Part shown: one piece after another, positions 32,540 through 41,128 of the stretch
How positions within the stretch are numbered: the stretch's first letter is position 1
Layout: every line of letters begins with the position of its first letter
Origin: CAYJGN01 sp964369635
GTDB lineage: Bacteria; Bacillota; Clostridia; Oscillospirales; Ruminococcaceae
NCBI GenBank assembly: GCA_964369635.1
Contig: CAYJGN010000015.1
Span: 1 to 43,992, forward strand
Direction of reading: 5' to 3'
Length of the DNA stretch: 43,992 nt
Position numbers and translations under genes: made by a program
The notes under the pieces: model-generated
Database searches by the model: none
Told to the model about the DNA's origin: nothing
The model's input: the letters and a program-made list of their open reading frames with translations, nothing else

Positions 32540-33616
32540 ATGGAAATATTATCTAAAGAGCGCTATTTTGAATTTGAAGAGTTTAATAAAAGGCATAAAA
32601 ACGGCAATTTTATGCAATCGCAGGCTTGGGCAGACCTTAAGTCGAACTGGATTCACGAGGTTGTTGTTTCAAGGGATGAGAGTGGAAAAATAAAAGGTGG
32701 CGCTTCTATTTTGATGCAGAGCTTGCCGGTAATCGGGAGCAAATTCATCTACTGTCCACGCGGCCCCGTTTATGATTATGGCGATAAAGAAACCCTTGCA
32801 GACCTGCTACTTGGGGTAAAGGCGCTATCAAAAAAATACGGTGGATTTCTATTCAAGATGGATCCAGGCGTTTTTGAGAGTGATGTCGCTTCCCTTAAAG
32901 TTATAACCGATCTTGGATTTAAATATGAGGCTGGCAGAGCTGATTTTGAAACGATGCAGACGAGATATAACTATGGTCTTACCGATATAGAGGGCAAAAC
33001 TGCCGATGAAGTTATAATGAGCTTCTCCCAAAAAACAAGATACAACATAAGGGTTGCTATAAAACATGGTGTCGAGTGCAAAATATGCGGCAAAGAGGCG
33101 ATGGATGATTTTATGCGCCTTATGAGAATAACCGCGAAAAGGGATAATTTTGTCTGTCGTGCCGCTTCCTATTATGAGAAGATGCTCGATGTTTATGGCG
33201 AGAATATCCGAATGTATATCTGCTATCACAACGATATTGCAGTTTCGGCGGCGCTCTGTATAAGATATGGTGGCAAGTGCTGGTATGTTTTTGGTGCCTC
33301 TGATAATGCTCACCGAAATGTTATGCCAAACTACCTTATGCAGTGGGAGATGATTAAATGGGCGATAGATGGCGGCTGCTATCTCTATGATTTCCTTGGA
33401 ATTCCCGTTAATGCAGACCCTGAGAGTCCGATGATAGGCGTTTATCGATTTAAAAAGGGATTTAACGGCGAAATTTTAGCGCTTGCAGGTGAGTTTGACT
33501 ATATTTTAAATCCAGCTGTGAATTTTGCTTTTAATTCTATGAAGAAGCTAAAAAGGGGTTATCATCAGGTAGGCATCAATTTTAGTAGATTTAAAAACAA
33601 GATGCGAAAAAAATAG
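32540..33616 (+). CDS. FemAB family aminoacyl-tRNA-dependent peptidoglycan ligase, copy 1
   Basis: A 358-residue cytoplasmic protein with the double GNAT fold of Fem transferases, which add amino acids from aminoacyl-tRNA to the peptide stem of lipid II. Diagnostic stretches are NFMQSQAWADLK, YCPRGPVYDY, SQKTRYNIRVAIKHGVE and YDFLGIPVNADPESPMIGVYRFKKGFNGE. The closing tail is basic. The next gene is a paralogue 12 bases away, and metG follows. It starts at an ATG with a CGGAGG site. Which amino acid it adds cannot be told. Confidence 0.93.
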   Translation: MEILSKERYFEFEEFNKRHKNGNFMQSQAWADLKSNWIHEVVVSRDESGKIKGGASILMQSLPVIGSKFIYCPRGPVYDYGDKETLADLLLGVKALSKKYGGFLFKMDPGVFESDVASLKVITDLGFKYEAGRADFETMQTRYNYGLTDIEGKTADEVIMSFSQKTRYNIRVAIKHGVECKICGKEAMDDFMRLMRITAKRDNFVCRAASYYEKMLDVYGENIRMYICYHNDIAVSAALCIRYGGKCWYVFGASDNAHRNVMPNYLMQWEMIKWAIDGGCYLYDFLGIPVNADPESPMIGVYRFKKGFNGEILALAGEFDYILNPAVNFAFNSMKKLKRGYHQVGINFSRFKNKMRKK

Positions 33617-33628
33617 GAGTTTGATTTT

Positions 33629-34660
33629 TTGGAGATTTTACAAAAAGATAGATACGATGAATATGAGCAGTTTGCGAGAGGCTTTACAGGTGCTTCTTTT
33701 ATGCAGTCGGCCGCTTGGGGCGAAGTTAAAAATAACTGGGGGCGCGAAATAGTTGTTTCAAGGGATAGCGGTGGCAAAATAGTTGGCGGTATGCTAATAC
33801 TGCTCTATAAAGTGCCTGTTATCGGCGCTTCTCTATTATACTCACCAAGAGGGCCACTCTGCGATTTTAATAACCTCGAGGTGCTAACCGATCTTTTATA
33901 CGGTGCACGAGAGGTTGCGAAAAAGCATAAAGGCTATGCGCTGAAAATCGATCCGTTTATTTTAGAGAGCGAGCGGGAGAAGATAGAAACACTGCGAAAG
34001 CTCGGGTTCTCCCACCGAGAGAATGCTTCTTTTCATCAGACCGCTCAAACAAGGCATAACTATCAGCTGACAAATATCGGGGAGCTTGATAGAGAAGGGC
34101 TATTAAAGCATGTTGGCGTTGATACGAGATATAAGATGCGACTTCCAAAGAAAAAGGGAGTTATTTGCGAATATTTCGATAGCTCGCATATAGATGATTT
34201 TTACCCTTTATATAAAGATACAGCCGGACGACAGTCGTTTACCCAGCGAACAAAAGATTATCTTGTCCGTCTGCTCGATAGCTTTGGGGAGAGCGCAAGG
34301 CTATATATCTGCTCTTTTGAGGGCGAGCCGCTCTGTGGCGGGATTGCTATAAACTATGCGGGGGTTGTTTCGCATGTTTATGGTGGCAGTAGCTCGAAGA
34401 TGCGAAATCTACGTGCGACCTACCTTTTGCAGTGGGAGCTTATGAACTGGGCGGTTGACACAAACGCTGTTCTCTATGATATGCAAGGAGTTTGCATCGA
34501 CAAAAACGAGAGCGAAGCGCTTTTCGGCGTTTATGAATTTAAAAAGAGCTTTAATGGTGAGGTTGTTACCTATGCTGGCGAATTTGATTTTATATATAAC
34601 AAACTTGTAAACAAGGCGGTCAATACCGCCGCTAAGATAAAAAGCAAATTAAGGAGATAA
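33629..34660 (+). CDS. FemAB family peptidoglycan ligase, copy 2
   Basis: A 343-residue paralogue of the preceding gene with the same landmarks: SFMQSAAWGEVKNNWGRE, YSPRGPLCDF, DTRYKMRLPKKKGV and YDMQGVCIDKNESEALFGVYEFKKSFNGE. The start is a TTG at 33629 with AGGAG 9 bases upstream and gives MEILQKDRY, aligning with MEILSKERY of copy 1. Two ligases in tandem usually add successive residues of an interpeptide bridge, so a bridge of two or more residues is inferred. Confidence 0.92.
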   Translation: MEILQKDRYDEYEQFARGFTGASFMQSAAWGEVKNNWGREIVVSRDSGGKIVGGMLILLYKVPVIGASLLYSPRGPLCDFNNLEVLTDLLYGAREVAKKHKGYALKIDPFILESEREKIETLRKLGFSHRENASFHQTAQTRHNYQLTNIGELDREGLLKHVGVDTRYKMRLPKKKGVICEYFDSSHIDDFYPLYKDTAGRQSFTQRTKDYLVRLLDSFGESARLYICSFEGEPLCGGIAINYAGVVSHVYGGSSSKMRNLRATYLLQWELMNWAVDTNAVLYDMQGVCIDKNESEALFGVYEFKKSFNGEVVTYAGEFDFIYNKLVNKAVNTAAKIKSKLRR

Positions 34661-34662
34661 AT

Positions 34663-36603
34663 ATGCAGAAAAAATACTATATCACAACCCCAATCTACTA
34701 CCCATCAGATAAACTTCACATAGGGCATACCTATTGCACCGTTGCCGCTGATGTTATGGCGAGATATAAAAGACTTCAAGGTTTTGATGTTATGTTCCTG
34801 ACTGGAACTGATGAGCATGGGCAGAAGATTGAGGAGCGGGCAGATGCTAAAGGCGTTTCTCCGAAAGCTTTTGTCGATGAGATAGTAGACTCGATAAAAG
34901 AGCTCTGGAAAGTTATGAATATCTCAAATGATAGATTTATCAGAACAACGGATGACTACCATAAAGAGAGCGTTGCAAAGATCTTTAAAGCGCTCTATGA
35001 TAAGGGTGAGATATATAAAAGCAAATACGAGGGCATGTACTGCACTCCTTGTGAGTCTTTCTGGACTGAGAGCCAGCTTGTCGACGGCAAATGCCCTGAC
35101 TGCGGCCGTGATGTTAAGGCTTCAAGCGAAGAGGCATATTTCTTCAAACTCGGGAACTATGCCGATAAAATTCTAAATCTATATGAAACAAACCCTCAGT
35201 TTTTGCAGCCAGAGAGCCGCAAAAATGAGATGATAAAAAACTTTATCGAGCCAGGACTTTTAGATCTATGCGTTTCAAGAACAACTTTCAAATGGGGTAT
35301 CCCTGTTGAGTTTGATCCAGGGCATGTTGTTTACGTTTGGATTGACGCATTATCAAACTACATAACCGCTCTTGGTTACCAGAACAGCCAATATAACGAC
35401 TATGATAAATATTGGCCATGTGACGTTCATTTTGTTGGAAAAGAGATTGTCCGTTTCCACTCGATTATCTGGCCTGCTATGCTAATGGCGCTTGATTTGC
35501 CGCTTCCAAAGCAGATTTATGGTCATGGTTGGCTTCTGCTCGATGGCGGAAAGATGAGCAAATCTAAAGGAAATGTTGTCGACCCAGCTATGCTTTCATC
35601 GAGATATGGCGTTGATGCTCTTCGCTACTTCTTGCTTCGCGAGTTTCCTTTTGGCGTTGATGGAAGTTTCTCAAATGAGCTTTTAATAACACGGATAAAC
35701 TCAGACCTTGCAAACGATCTTGGAAACCTCCTCTCAAGAACGGTTACGATGGTTGATAAATATTTCGGCGGAACTCTGCCAGTTGAGCGAGAGAGCGACC
35801 CGCTTGATGATGAGCTTATTTCTATGATGAGCGCCCTCTATCCAAAATACTGCGATAATATGGAATCTTTTGCATTCCAAGATGCGCTAAAAGAGGTTTT
35901 CACCGTTATCGGTAGAGCAAATAAATATATCGATGAAACAGCACCTTGGATACTCGGCAAGGATGAGAACAAAAAAGCAAGACTTGCATCTGTTTTATAT
36001 AACCTGCTTGAGGTCCTTCGCCTTTCAGCTATTCTGCTAAACCCATTCATGCCTGAAAGCTGCGCTAAAATTACAGCCTCTATCGGTATCACTACCGATG
36101 ATTTAGCTATTGCAAATGCTGAGAAATACGGACTTTTAAAAGCTAATGCAACGGTCGCTAAGAACGAGGTTTTATTCCCTCGAATTGATATTAAGAAAGA
36201 GCTTGAAGAGCTCGAGAAACTAAAAGAGAAAAAAGAGGTTAAAGAAGAAGTGGTAGAAACAGAAGCAAACAAAGAGATAACTATTGATGATTTTGCGGCA
36301 GTGAAGCTAATTGCTGCGAAAATACTCGCATGCGAGCCTGTACCAAAGAGCGATAAACTGCTAAAATTAACAGTTGATGACGGCACTGTTCAAGATAGAA
36401 CGGTTGTTAGCGGAATAGCGGAGTGGTACACTCCTGAAGACTTAACTGGTAAAACCGTTGTTTTAGTTTCAAACCTAAAACCTGCAAAGCTTCGTGGGGT
36501 TGTTTCAAATGGTATGATTTTAGCGGCAGATGTCCCCCCAGGTGACACTGCAAGGGTTATTTTCCTCGATGATGATATAGCGCCAGGTTCGGTGGTTCGT
36601 TAA
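34663..36603 (+). CDS. metG: Methionyl-tRNA synthetase with C-terminal tRNA-binding domain
   Basis: A 646-residue class I synthetase. HIGH is at 19-22, KMSKS at 297-301, and a zinc knuckle begins at C127/C130 with CPDCG further on. The anticodon-binding helical domain precedes a lysine/glutamate-rich linker (about 515-535) and a Trbp111/CsaA-type OB domain (about 545-646) that increases tRNA affinity and dimerises the enzyme. It begins 2 bases after femAB copy 2 and overlaps tatD by one base. Confidence 0.97.
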   Translation: MQKKYYITTPIYYPSDKLHIGHTYCTVAADVMARYKRLQGFDVMFLTGTDEHGQKIEERADAKGVSPKAFVDEIVDSIKELWKVMNISNDRFIRTTDDYHKESVAKIFKALYDKGEIYKSKYEGMYCTPCESFWTESQLVDGKCPDCGRDVKASSEEAYFFKLGNYADKILNLYETNPQFLQPESRKNEMIKNFIEPGLLDLCVSRTTFKWGIPVEFDPGHVVYVWIDALSNYITALGYQNSQYNDYDKYWPCDVHFVGKEIVRFHSIIWPAMLMALDLPLPKQIYGHGWLLLDGGKMSKSKGNVVDPAMLSSRYGVDALRYFLLREFPFGVDGSFSNELLITRINSDLANDLGNLLSRTVTMVDKYFGGTLPVERESDPLDDELISMMSALYPKYCDNMESFAFQDALKEVFTVIGRANKYIDETAPWILGKDENKKARLASVLYNLLEVLRLSAILLNPFMPESCAKITASIGITTDDLAIANAEKYGLLKANATVAKNEVLFPRIDIKKELEELEKLKEKKEVKEEVVETEANKEITIDDFAAVKLIAAKILACEPVPKSDKLLKLTVDDGTVQDRTVVSGIAEWYTPEDLTGKTVVLVSNLKPAKLRGVVSNGMILAADVPPGDTARVIFLDDDIAPGSVVR

Positions 36604-37364
36604 TGGGAATTTTCGACAGCCACGCTCATTATCAATCTGATGCCTTTAAAGAGGATTTGGATGAGCTGTTATCTTCGATGAATGAAAATGGTGTTTCTGA
36701 TATTTTAGATGTTATCTGCACCACAAATGCAAAAGATGAGGACTTTTCTCTCTATAAAAAATATCCGTTTATGAAAACGGCTATAGCTGTTCACCCGCAT
36801 GATGCGGGGAATGTTAAAGATGGGTATTTAGAGGCGCTCGAAGAGGTTATTTTGCGTGAAGGTTGTGTTGCTCTTGGTGAAATAGGCCTTGATTACCACT
36901 ATAATTTTGCACCAAAAGAGATTGCAAAAAAAGTTTTTAGAGAACAGATGGAACTCGCTAAAAAACTCACTCTCCCAGTCATTATCCACTCGAGAGAGGC
37001 AACAAAAGATACCCTTGAAATATTAGCGGAGTACCCTTGTGTCACAGGTGTTGTCCATTGTTTTTCAGGCTCTGCCGAGACAGCTCAAAAACTTATCGAA
37101 ATGGGATATTATATAAGCTTTACTGGTGTTATAACCTTTAAAAACGCACAAAAAGCAAAAAAGGCATGCGCTGTTGTGCCGCTTGATAAGCTTTTAATCG
37201 AGACCGATTGCCCTTATATGGCACCTGAGCCAAAAAGGGGAAAAAGGTGTGATAGCAGACTTTTAAAGTACACAGCTCAAGTTATCGCAGAAATTATAGG
37301 GGTAAGCAGTGAAGAGATAATAGCTGCAACTAATCAAAACGCAAAGAAGCTTTTTAAAGTTTGA
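36603..37364 (+). CDS. tatD: TatD family metal-dependent hydrolase/DNase
   Basis: A 253-residue TIM-barrel enzyme with the expected metal ligands: DSHAH (H7, H9), GEIGLDYH, IIHSREA, HCFSGS and ETDCPYM. TatD proteins are Mg-dependent 3'-5' exonucleases or D-aminoacyl-related hydrolases. metG-tatD is a frequent pair in Firmicutes. Its ATG overlaps the metG TAA, implying coupled translation. The marR promoter -35 overlaps its stop codon. Confidence 0.95.
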   Translation: MGIFDSHAHYQSDAFKEDLDELLSSMNENGVSDILDVICTTNAKDEDFSLYKKYPFMKTAIAVHPHDAGNVKDGYLEALEEVILREGCVALGEIGLDYHYNFAPKEIAKKVFREQMELAKKLTLPVIIHSREATKDTLEILAEYPCVTGVVHCFSGSAETAQKLIEMGYYISFTGVITFKNAQKAKKACAVVPLDKLLIETDCPYMAPEPKRGKRCDSRLLKYTAQVIAEIIGVSSEEIIAATNQNAKKLFKV

Positions 37365-37410
37365 CAAAACGTTTAATCTTTGCTAAAATTATGAAGGTTT
37401 GAATATCAAA
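37361..37410 (+). promoter_or_regulatory. Promoter and FabT-like palindromic operator of the marR-degV pair
   Basis: A perfect TTGACA (37361-37366), 17 bases, extended -10 TGCTAAAAT (37381-37389). Just downstream, over the expected start point, is the palindrome TTTGAATATCAAA (37398-37410). Its TTTGA/TCAAA half-sites match the FabT operator as I know it in streptococci. This points to autorepression by the MarR-type protein encoded next. Confidence 0.7.
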
Positions 37411-37424
37411 ATAAAAGGTGAACT

Positions 37425-37874
37425 ATGAGCGAAAAAGATAAACTTAATTTTTTCCTTGTTAAGGCTTTTAATGGCATTTTAAAGATGGAAGAGCGTGCGC
37501 TCGAGAAACTTTGCGACAAGGAAATATCAATAAAAGAATTTCATATTATCGAAGCTATTATGCATTCAAAAAATACAGGAGACAACAATATGAGCAGTAT
37601 CGCACAGCAGCTCTATGTTTCAGACGGTACGCTATCTATTGCTGTTAATACCCTTGTTAAAAAAGGATATATCGAGAAAACAAAGGGTGCTGATAAGCGT
37701 GTAGTCATCCTCAGTCTCACTGAAAAGGGCATTTTGGCTCACGATGCCCATCAAGCATATCACAACGATATGATGGACGATCTTCTCAATGTTCTTGGCG
37801 AAGAGGAAGCTATGGTTTTATCCTCTTCTATTTATAAAGTTCTCGATTTTATCGAAAAGCGCTACAATAATTAA
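37425..37874 (+). CDS. MarR family regulator, FabT-like
   Basis: A 149-residue winged-helix repressor. The DNA-binding part is NNMSSIAQQLYVSDGTLSIAVNTLVKKGYIEKTKGADKRVVILSLTEKG (about 48-98), where the recognition helix GTLSIAVNTLVKKGY resembles FabT-type regulators of fatty acid synthesis. The palindrome over its own promoter start and the cotranscribed DegV fatty-acid-binding gene fit that assignment. No fab genes are in the window, so its targets are inferred. The ATG follows AAAAGGTG. Confidence 0.85.
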   Translation: MSEKDKLNFFLVKAFNGILKMEERALEKLCDKEISIKEFHIIEAIMHSKNTGDNNMSSIAQQLYVSDGTLSIAVNTLVKKGYIEKTKGADKRVVILSLTEKGILAHDAHQAYHNDMMDDLLNVLGEEEAMVLSSSIYKVLDFIEKRYNN

Positions 37875-37887
37875 TTTGGAGGAAAAA

Positions 37888-38730
37888 ATGGCAGTTAGAA
37901 TTATTACCGACAGCACAAGTGATATTTCCAGAGAATGGGCGGCAGAGCTTGGAATTCAAGTTGTTCCGCTAACAATACGCATAGGCGATGAGGAGTTTAT
38001 CGACGGCGTGACTATCTCTACAGAAGAATTTTATAGAAAGATGGAAGCTTCAGAGACGCTACCAACTACAAGTCAGGTTACTGTTGCTGTTTTCCAGGAC
38101 CTTTTTGAGTCGATTAAAGATAGTGGAGACGAGGCAGTTGTTATAACTATTGCATCTGAAATGTCCGGCACTTATCAGTCGGCAGTTATCGCATATGAGT
38201 CGGTCGGTTATGATAACATACATATTGTTGATAGCAAAACAGTAACAATGGGACTGACAAACTTAGTTCTTGAAGCTATAAAGCTCAAGGATAGCGGAAT
38301 GAGCGCTAAAGAGATATCAGATGAAATAAGAGCGCTTCGTGAAAAAGTTTATTTCCTCGCAGTTGTTGACAACCTTGAAAACCTTGTCAAGGGCGGCAGG
38401 ATGAATGCTATTGTCGGAAAAATCGGAGGTATGCTAAAGCTTAAACCTATCCTTCGAGTTGATGGCCCGAAAATTTTAGCTGTCCATAAAACTCGCGGTC
38501 TTGATGCAGCGTTTGCATGGCTTGTTAAAAATTTCCAGTCGGTTGATCTTGATTTTTCAAAATCATTTATCATCGGAGATGTCGATGCGCCCGACTCAAG
38601 AGAGCAGTTTCAAAAGCTTATTCTCGAAGCAATGCCCGGCATAAAAGAGTACTACAATACAAAGCTCGGCTCGACCGTCTCAACCCATTCAGGCCTTGGT
38701 TGCGTTGGTATGGCAGGATTTATAAAATAA
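37888..38730 (+). CDS. DegV family fatty-acid-binding protein (FakB type)
   Basis: A 280-residue protein from the ATG at 37888 (GGAGG 6-7 bases upstream); the longer frame from 37789 runs into marR. It opens with MAVRIITDSTSDISREWAAELGIQVVPL and includes EEFYRKMEASETLPTTSQVT, SGTYQSA and LENLVKGGRMNAIVGKIGGML. These are all hallmarks of DegV/FakB proteins, which hold a fatty acid and present it to the kinase FakA. Linked to a FabT-like repressor it probably serves uptake of exogenous fatty acids. A terminator follows. Confidence 0.95.
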   Translation: MAVRIITDSTSDISREWAAELGIQVVPLTIRIGDEEFIDGVTISTEEFYRKMEASETLPTTSQVTVAVFQDLFESIKDSGDEAVVITIASEMSGTYQSAVIAYESVGYDNIHIVDSKTVTMGLTNLVLEAIKLKDSGMSAKEISDEIRALREKVYFLAVVDNLENLVKGGRMNAIVGKIGGMLKLKPILRVDGPKILAVHKTRGLDAAFAWLVKNFQSVDLDFSKSFIIGDVDAPDSREQFQKLILEAMPGIKEYYNTKLGSTVSTHSGLGCVGMAGFIK

Positions 38731-38737
38731 GTTATTA

Positions 38738-38766
38738 AAGCTATGCGTTAATGCATAGCTTTTTTA
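38738..38766 (+). terminator. Terminator of the marR-degV operon
   Basis: AAGCTATGC and GCATAGCTT arms around GTTAAT, running into six Ts. Confidence 0.9.
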
Positions 38767-38825
38767 TTATCAGTATCATTACCTTAAAATATCGTCAATA
38801 CTATTAATATTTTCTTTTTCATCTT

Positions 38826-38852
38826 TTGCAAAGAGATTAAATATGGTATAAT
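38826..38852 (+). promoter_or_regulatory. Promoter of the Wzt-like ABC ATPase gene
   Basis: TTGCAA (38826-38831), 15 bases, extended -10 TGGTATAAT (38844-38852). The leader to the ATG at 38880 is about 20 bases with GGAGAG. Confidence 0.65.
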
Positions 38853-38879
38853 AATAAAAAATATAAAACGGAGAGTTTT

Positions 38880-40145
38880 ATGGGAAATATTATTGAGGTA
38901 AATAATCTCAAGAAAGTATATAAACTGTATGAGCGAAATATCCATCGTCTGCTGGAGGCTGTAAATTTCGGTCGAAACAGCTACTACAAAGATTTCTACG
39001 CCTTAAATGGCGTTTCTTTTAGTGTTCGCAAAGGCAGTTGTACAGCTATCATCGGAGCTAACGGCAGCGGTAAGTCAACCCTTCTGAAAGTTATTACTGG
39101 TGTTTTATCGCAGACGAGCGGTGAGTGCAGAGTTGATGGCCGCATCTCTGCGCTACTTGAGCTTGGTGCTGGTTTTAATCATGAATATACCGGTATTGAA
39201 AACATCTATCTAAACGGCGCGCTTATGGGCATTTCAAAAAACGAGATGAAAGAGAGAATACCTGATATAGTTGAGTTTGCAGATATCGGTGAATTTATAA
39301 ATCAGCCTGTCAAAAATTATTCAAGCGGAATGTTTGTCCGCCTTGCTTTTGCTGTTGCTATAAATGTTGACCCTGATATTTTAATTGTCGATGAGGCGCT
39401 ATCAGTTGGCGATGCTTTCTTTCAGCTAAAATGCTACAAAAAATTTGAAGAGTTTATCGAACGCGGAAAAACTATTCTTTTCGTAACCCACGATCTAAAC
39501 AGCGTTATCCGATATTGCGACTATGCTGTTCTCTTAAATAAAGGCGAGGTCGTTGATAAGGGAGATCCGAAAGATATTGTTAATCTGTATAAAAAATCTC
39601 TCACGACAAAATCAGGAGATGATGAAAACTCTATCACCGAAGAGATAGACCAAACCCTTTGGAAGAGCAAATTAAATATTAATCCATCAGCTCAAGAATA
39701 TGGTAACAAAGCGGCTCAGATAGTTGATTTCGGGGTATTTAATAAAGATGGTGTTTTAGCAACAACTATTGAAAAGGGCGAGCAGTGCACCATAAAATAT
39801 CGAGTGCTTTTCAATGAAGATGTTTCAGACCCTATTTTCGCTATGACGATTAAAGATATCAAGGGTACCGAGATAGCCGGCACAAACACGATGTTTAATA
39901 ATATCCTCACCGGCAGCTATAAAAAGGACGATAGTATTATCGTCTCTTTTCAGCAGACTATGCCTCTCTATGGAGGGCCATTTTTTCTATCTTTCGCCGC
40001 TACCCATTTCACTCCTGACGGCAATTTGCAGGTCTATCACAGACTCTATGATATTATATCTATCGAGATTCTAACCGATAGAAATAATGTTGGATTTATT
40101 GATTTAGACTCTACCATTCGCATTTCGGAGGATAACAATGACTAA
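38880..40145 (+). CDS. ABC transporter ATPase of the polysaccharide/teichoic acid export type (TagH/Wzt-like)
   Basis: A 421-residue protein. Residues 1-235 are an ABC ATPase with Walker A GANGSGKST (59-67), the LELGAGFNHEYTGIENIYLNG block and FADIGEFINQPVKNYSSGM signature region, and Walker B ILIVDEALSVGDAFF, all typical of TagH, KpsT and Wzt. Residues about 265-420 form a beta-sandwich like the Wzt C-terminal domain, which in O-antigen exporters recognises the end of the glycan. No permease gene is next to it, which is unusual. A cotranscribed membrane protein of unknown family follows with an 8-base overlap. Confidence 0.93.
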   Translation: MGNIIEVNNLKKVYKLYERNIHRLLEAVNFGRNSYYKDFYALNGVSFSVRKGSCTAIIGANGSGKSTLLKVITGVLSQTSGECRVDGRISALLELGAGFNHEYTGIENIYLNGALMGISKNEMKERIPDIVEFADIGEFINQPVKNYSSGMFVRLAFAVAINVDPDILIVDEALSVGDAFFQLKCYKKFEEFIERGKTILFVTHDLNSVIRYCDYAVLLNKGEVVDKGDPKDIVNLYKKSLTTKSGDDENSITEEIDQTLWKSKLNINPSAQEYGNKAAQIVDFGVFNKDGVLATTIEKGEQCTIKYRVLFNEDVSDPIFAMTIKDIKGTEIAGTNTMFNNILTGSYKKDDSIIVSFQQTMPLYGGPFFLSFAATHFTPDGNLQVYHRLYDIISIEILTDRNNVGFIDLDSTIRISEDNND

Positions 40146-40818
40146 AAAAGTTAAGTTTTTTCTGATATTCTCACCAATAATGTTTATCGCTATCTTTTTA
40201 GCTTTTTTTCTCTTTACACACTACGAAACCGTTCTGAGCATTAGACATTTAGATTTGGTTTCAGAGCAAGATAAATATATCCATCTATATGATTTAACCT
40301 CTGATAATACCGATATCTTAGATGGCACAACCCTCTATTCAAATACTGTTGATTCGCAGCTGAACTATCTTCCCGAGACTGAAGTTGTTAATATTTCATT
40401 TCGGGTAGAGTATGATATACAGCCAAATGAGATTGTTGCATTTATCACAGGCTCGCAGGCAGGGAAAGAAGTTCGATATGAGGCTTCCCTCTTCTATCCT
40501 GTTGGGGACGGTAAATATGCCACCTATTTCCCGCTTCACTATCTAAGCCATTTAAGACTTGATTTTACAGATGTTCAGTATAGTGAGTTTAAAGTTTATG
40601 ACTTAACTCTAAACGACAGCAGTATTCCACTTTCGGCATATTTCCTAAGCCATCTAAATGGTGGGTATTCGATAGATTTTAGAAACCAATTTGGTATTCC
40701 ACTAATTATAACCTTTTTCATCTGCCATTTTATCTCGCTTATTTGGACGGCTTTAGAAAGTGGTAATAAGGATAAAGAAAACAACGCAAAAAAACAAAAT
40801 AGCAGAGAAAATGTTTGA
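40138..40818 (+). CDS. Membrane-anchored protein of unknown function, partner of the Wzt-like ATPase
   Basis: A 226-residue protein with a membrane helix at the N-terminus (about 8-27), a polar extracytoplasmic middle and a second helix (about 186-205) before a basic tail. The topology places about 160 residues outside. I recognise no family. Its ATG lies inside the end of the ATPase gene with a GGAGG site, so the two are translationally coupled and probably act together in export or processing of a surface glycan. That role is inferred from context. Confidence 0.75.
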   Translation: MTKKVKFFLIFSPIMFIAIFLAFFLFTHYETVLSIRHLDLVSEQDKYIHLYDLTSDNTDILDGTTLYSNTVDSQLNYLPETEVVNISFRVEYDIQPNEIVAFITGSQAGKEVRYEASLFYPVGDGKYATYFPLHYLSHLRLDFTDVQYSEFKVYDLTLNDSSIPLSAYFLSHLNGGYSIDFRNQFGIPLIITFFICHFISLIWTALESGNKDKENNAKKQNSRENV

Positions 40819-40944
40819 TGTCGGTTATATAATTTCTCATTGTTTTTATTCTAAATTTTTCGAATTTTAAAGATACAAGAGAATAAAAAGATCGACTCTG
40901 CTCTATTGTTTCTTTTATATCAACTTTAAACCAAAAACAAAATA

Positions 40945-40984
40945 AAAGGTATGAAATGTTTATATGCGTTTCATACCTTTTTTA
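40945..40984 (+). terminator. Terminator of the Wzt-like operon
   Basis: AAAAGGTATGAAA and TTTCATACCTTTT arms around a 12-base loop, with further Ts after the stem. Confidence 0.88.
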
Positions 40985-41002
40985 TATTTGTTGTGATATC
41001 AC

Positions 41003-41092
41003 CCCCGCCGACAAAGAAATAGTTGTTTCTTTGCCGCAAAGTGCAAATTTTGCACTTTGCGCCTTGCAGCCTTCGGCTGCAAGGCGGCGGGG
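41003..41092. repeat. Cloverleaf-forming palindromic element B
   Basis: The outer stem CCCCGCCG (41003-41010) with CGGCGGGG (41085-41092) encloses three hairpins. Hairpin 1 is CAAAGAAA/TTTCTTTG (41012-41033). Hairpin 2 is GCAAAGTGCAA/TTTGCACTTTGC-like, 11 pairs (41036-41060). Hairpin 3 is CCTTGCAGCC/GGCTGCAAGG with a TTC loop (41062-41084). Only one or two bases separate the parts. The arrangement is that of element A although the sequence is different. It lies in the 310-base gap between convergent genes, after a plus-strand terminator and 37 bases from the amidohydrolase stop. Confidence 0.9.
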
Positions 41093-41128
41093 CTATCTCT
41101 TCTTTCACTCAAACCTTGGTTGCACCTA

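Noticed and set aside
37789..37887. Longer start for the DegV gene
   Set aside because: It overlaps the end of marR in another frame. The ATG at 37888 has GGAGG and begins the conserved sequence.
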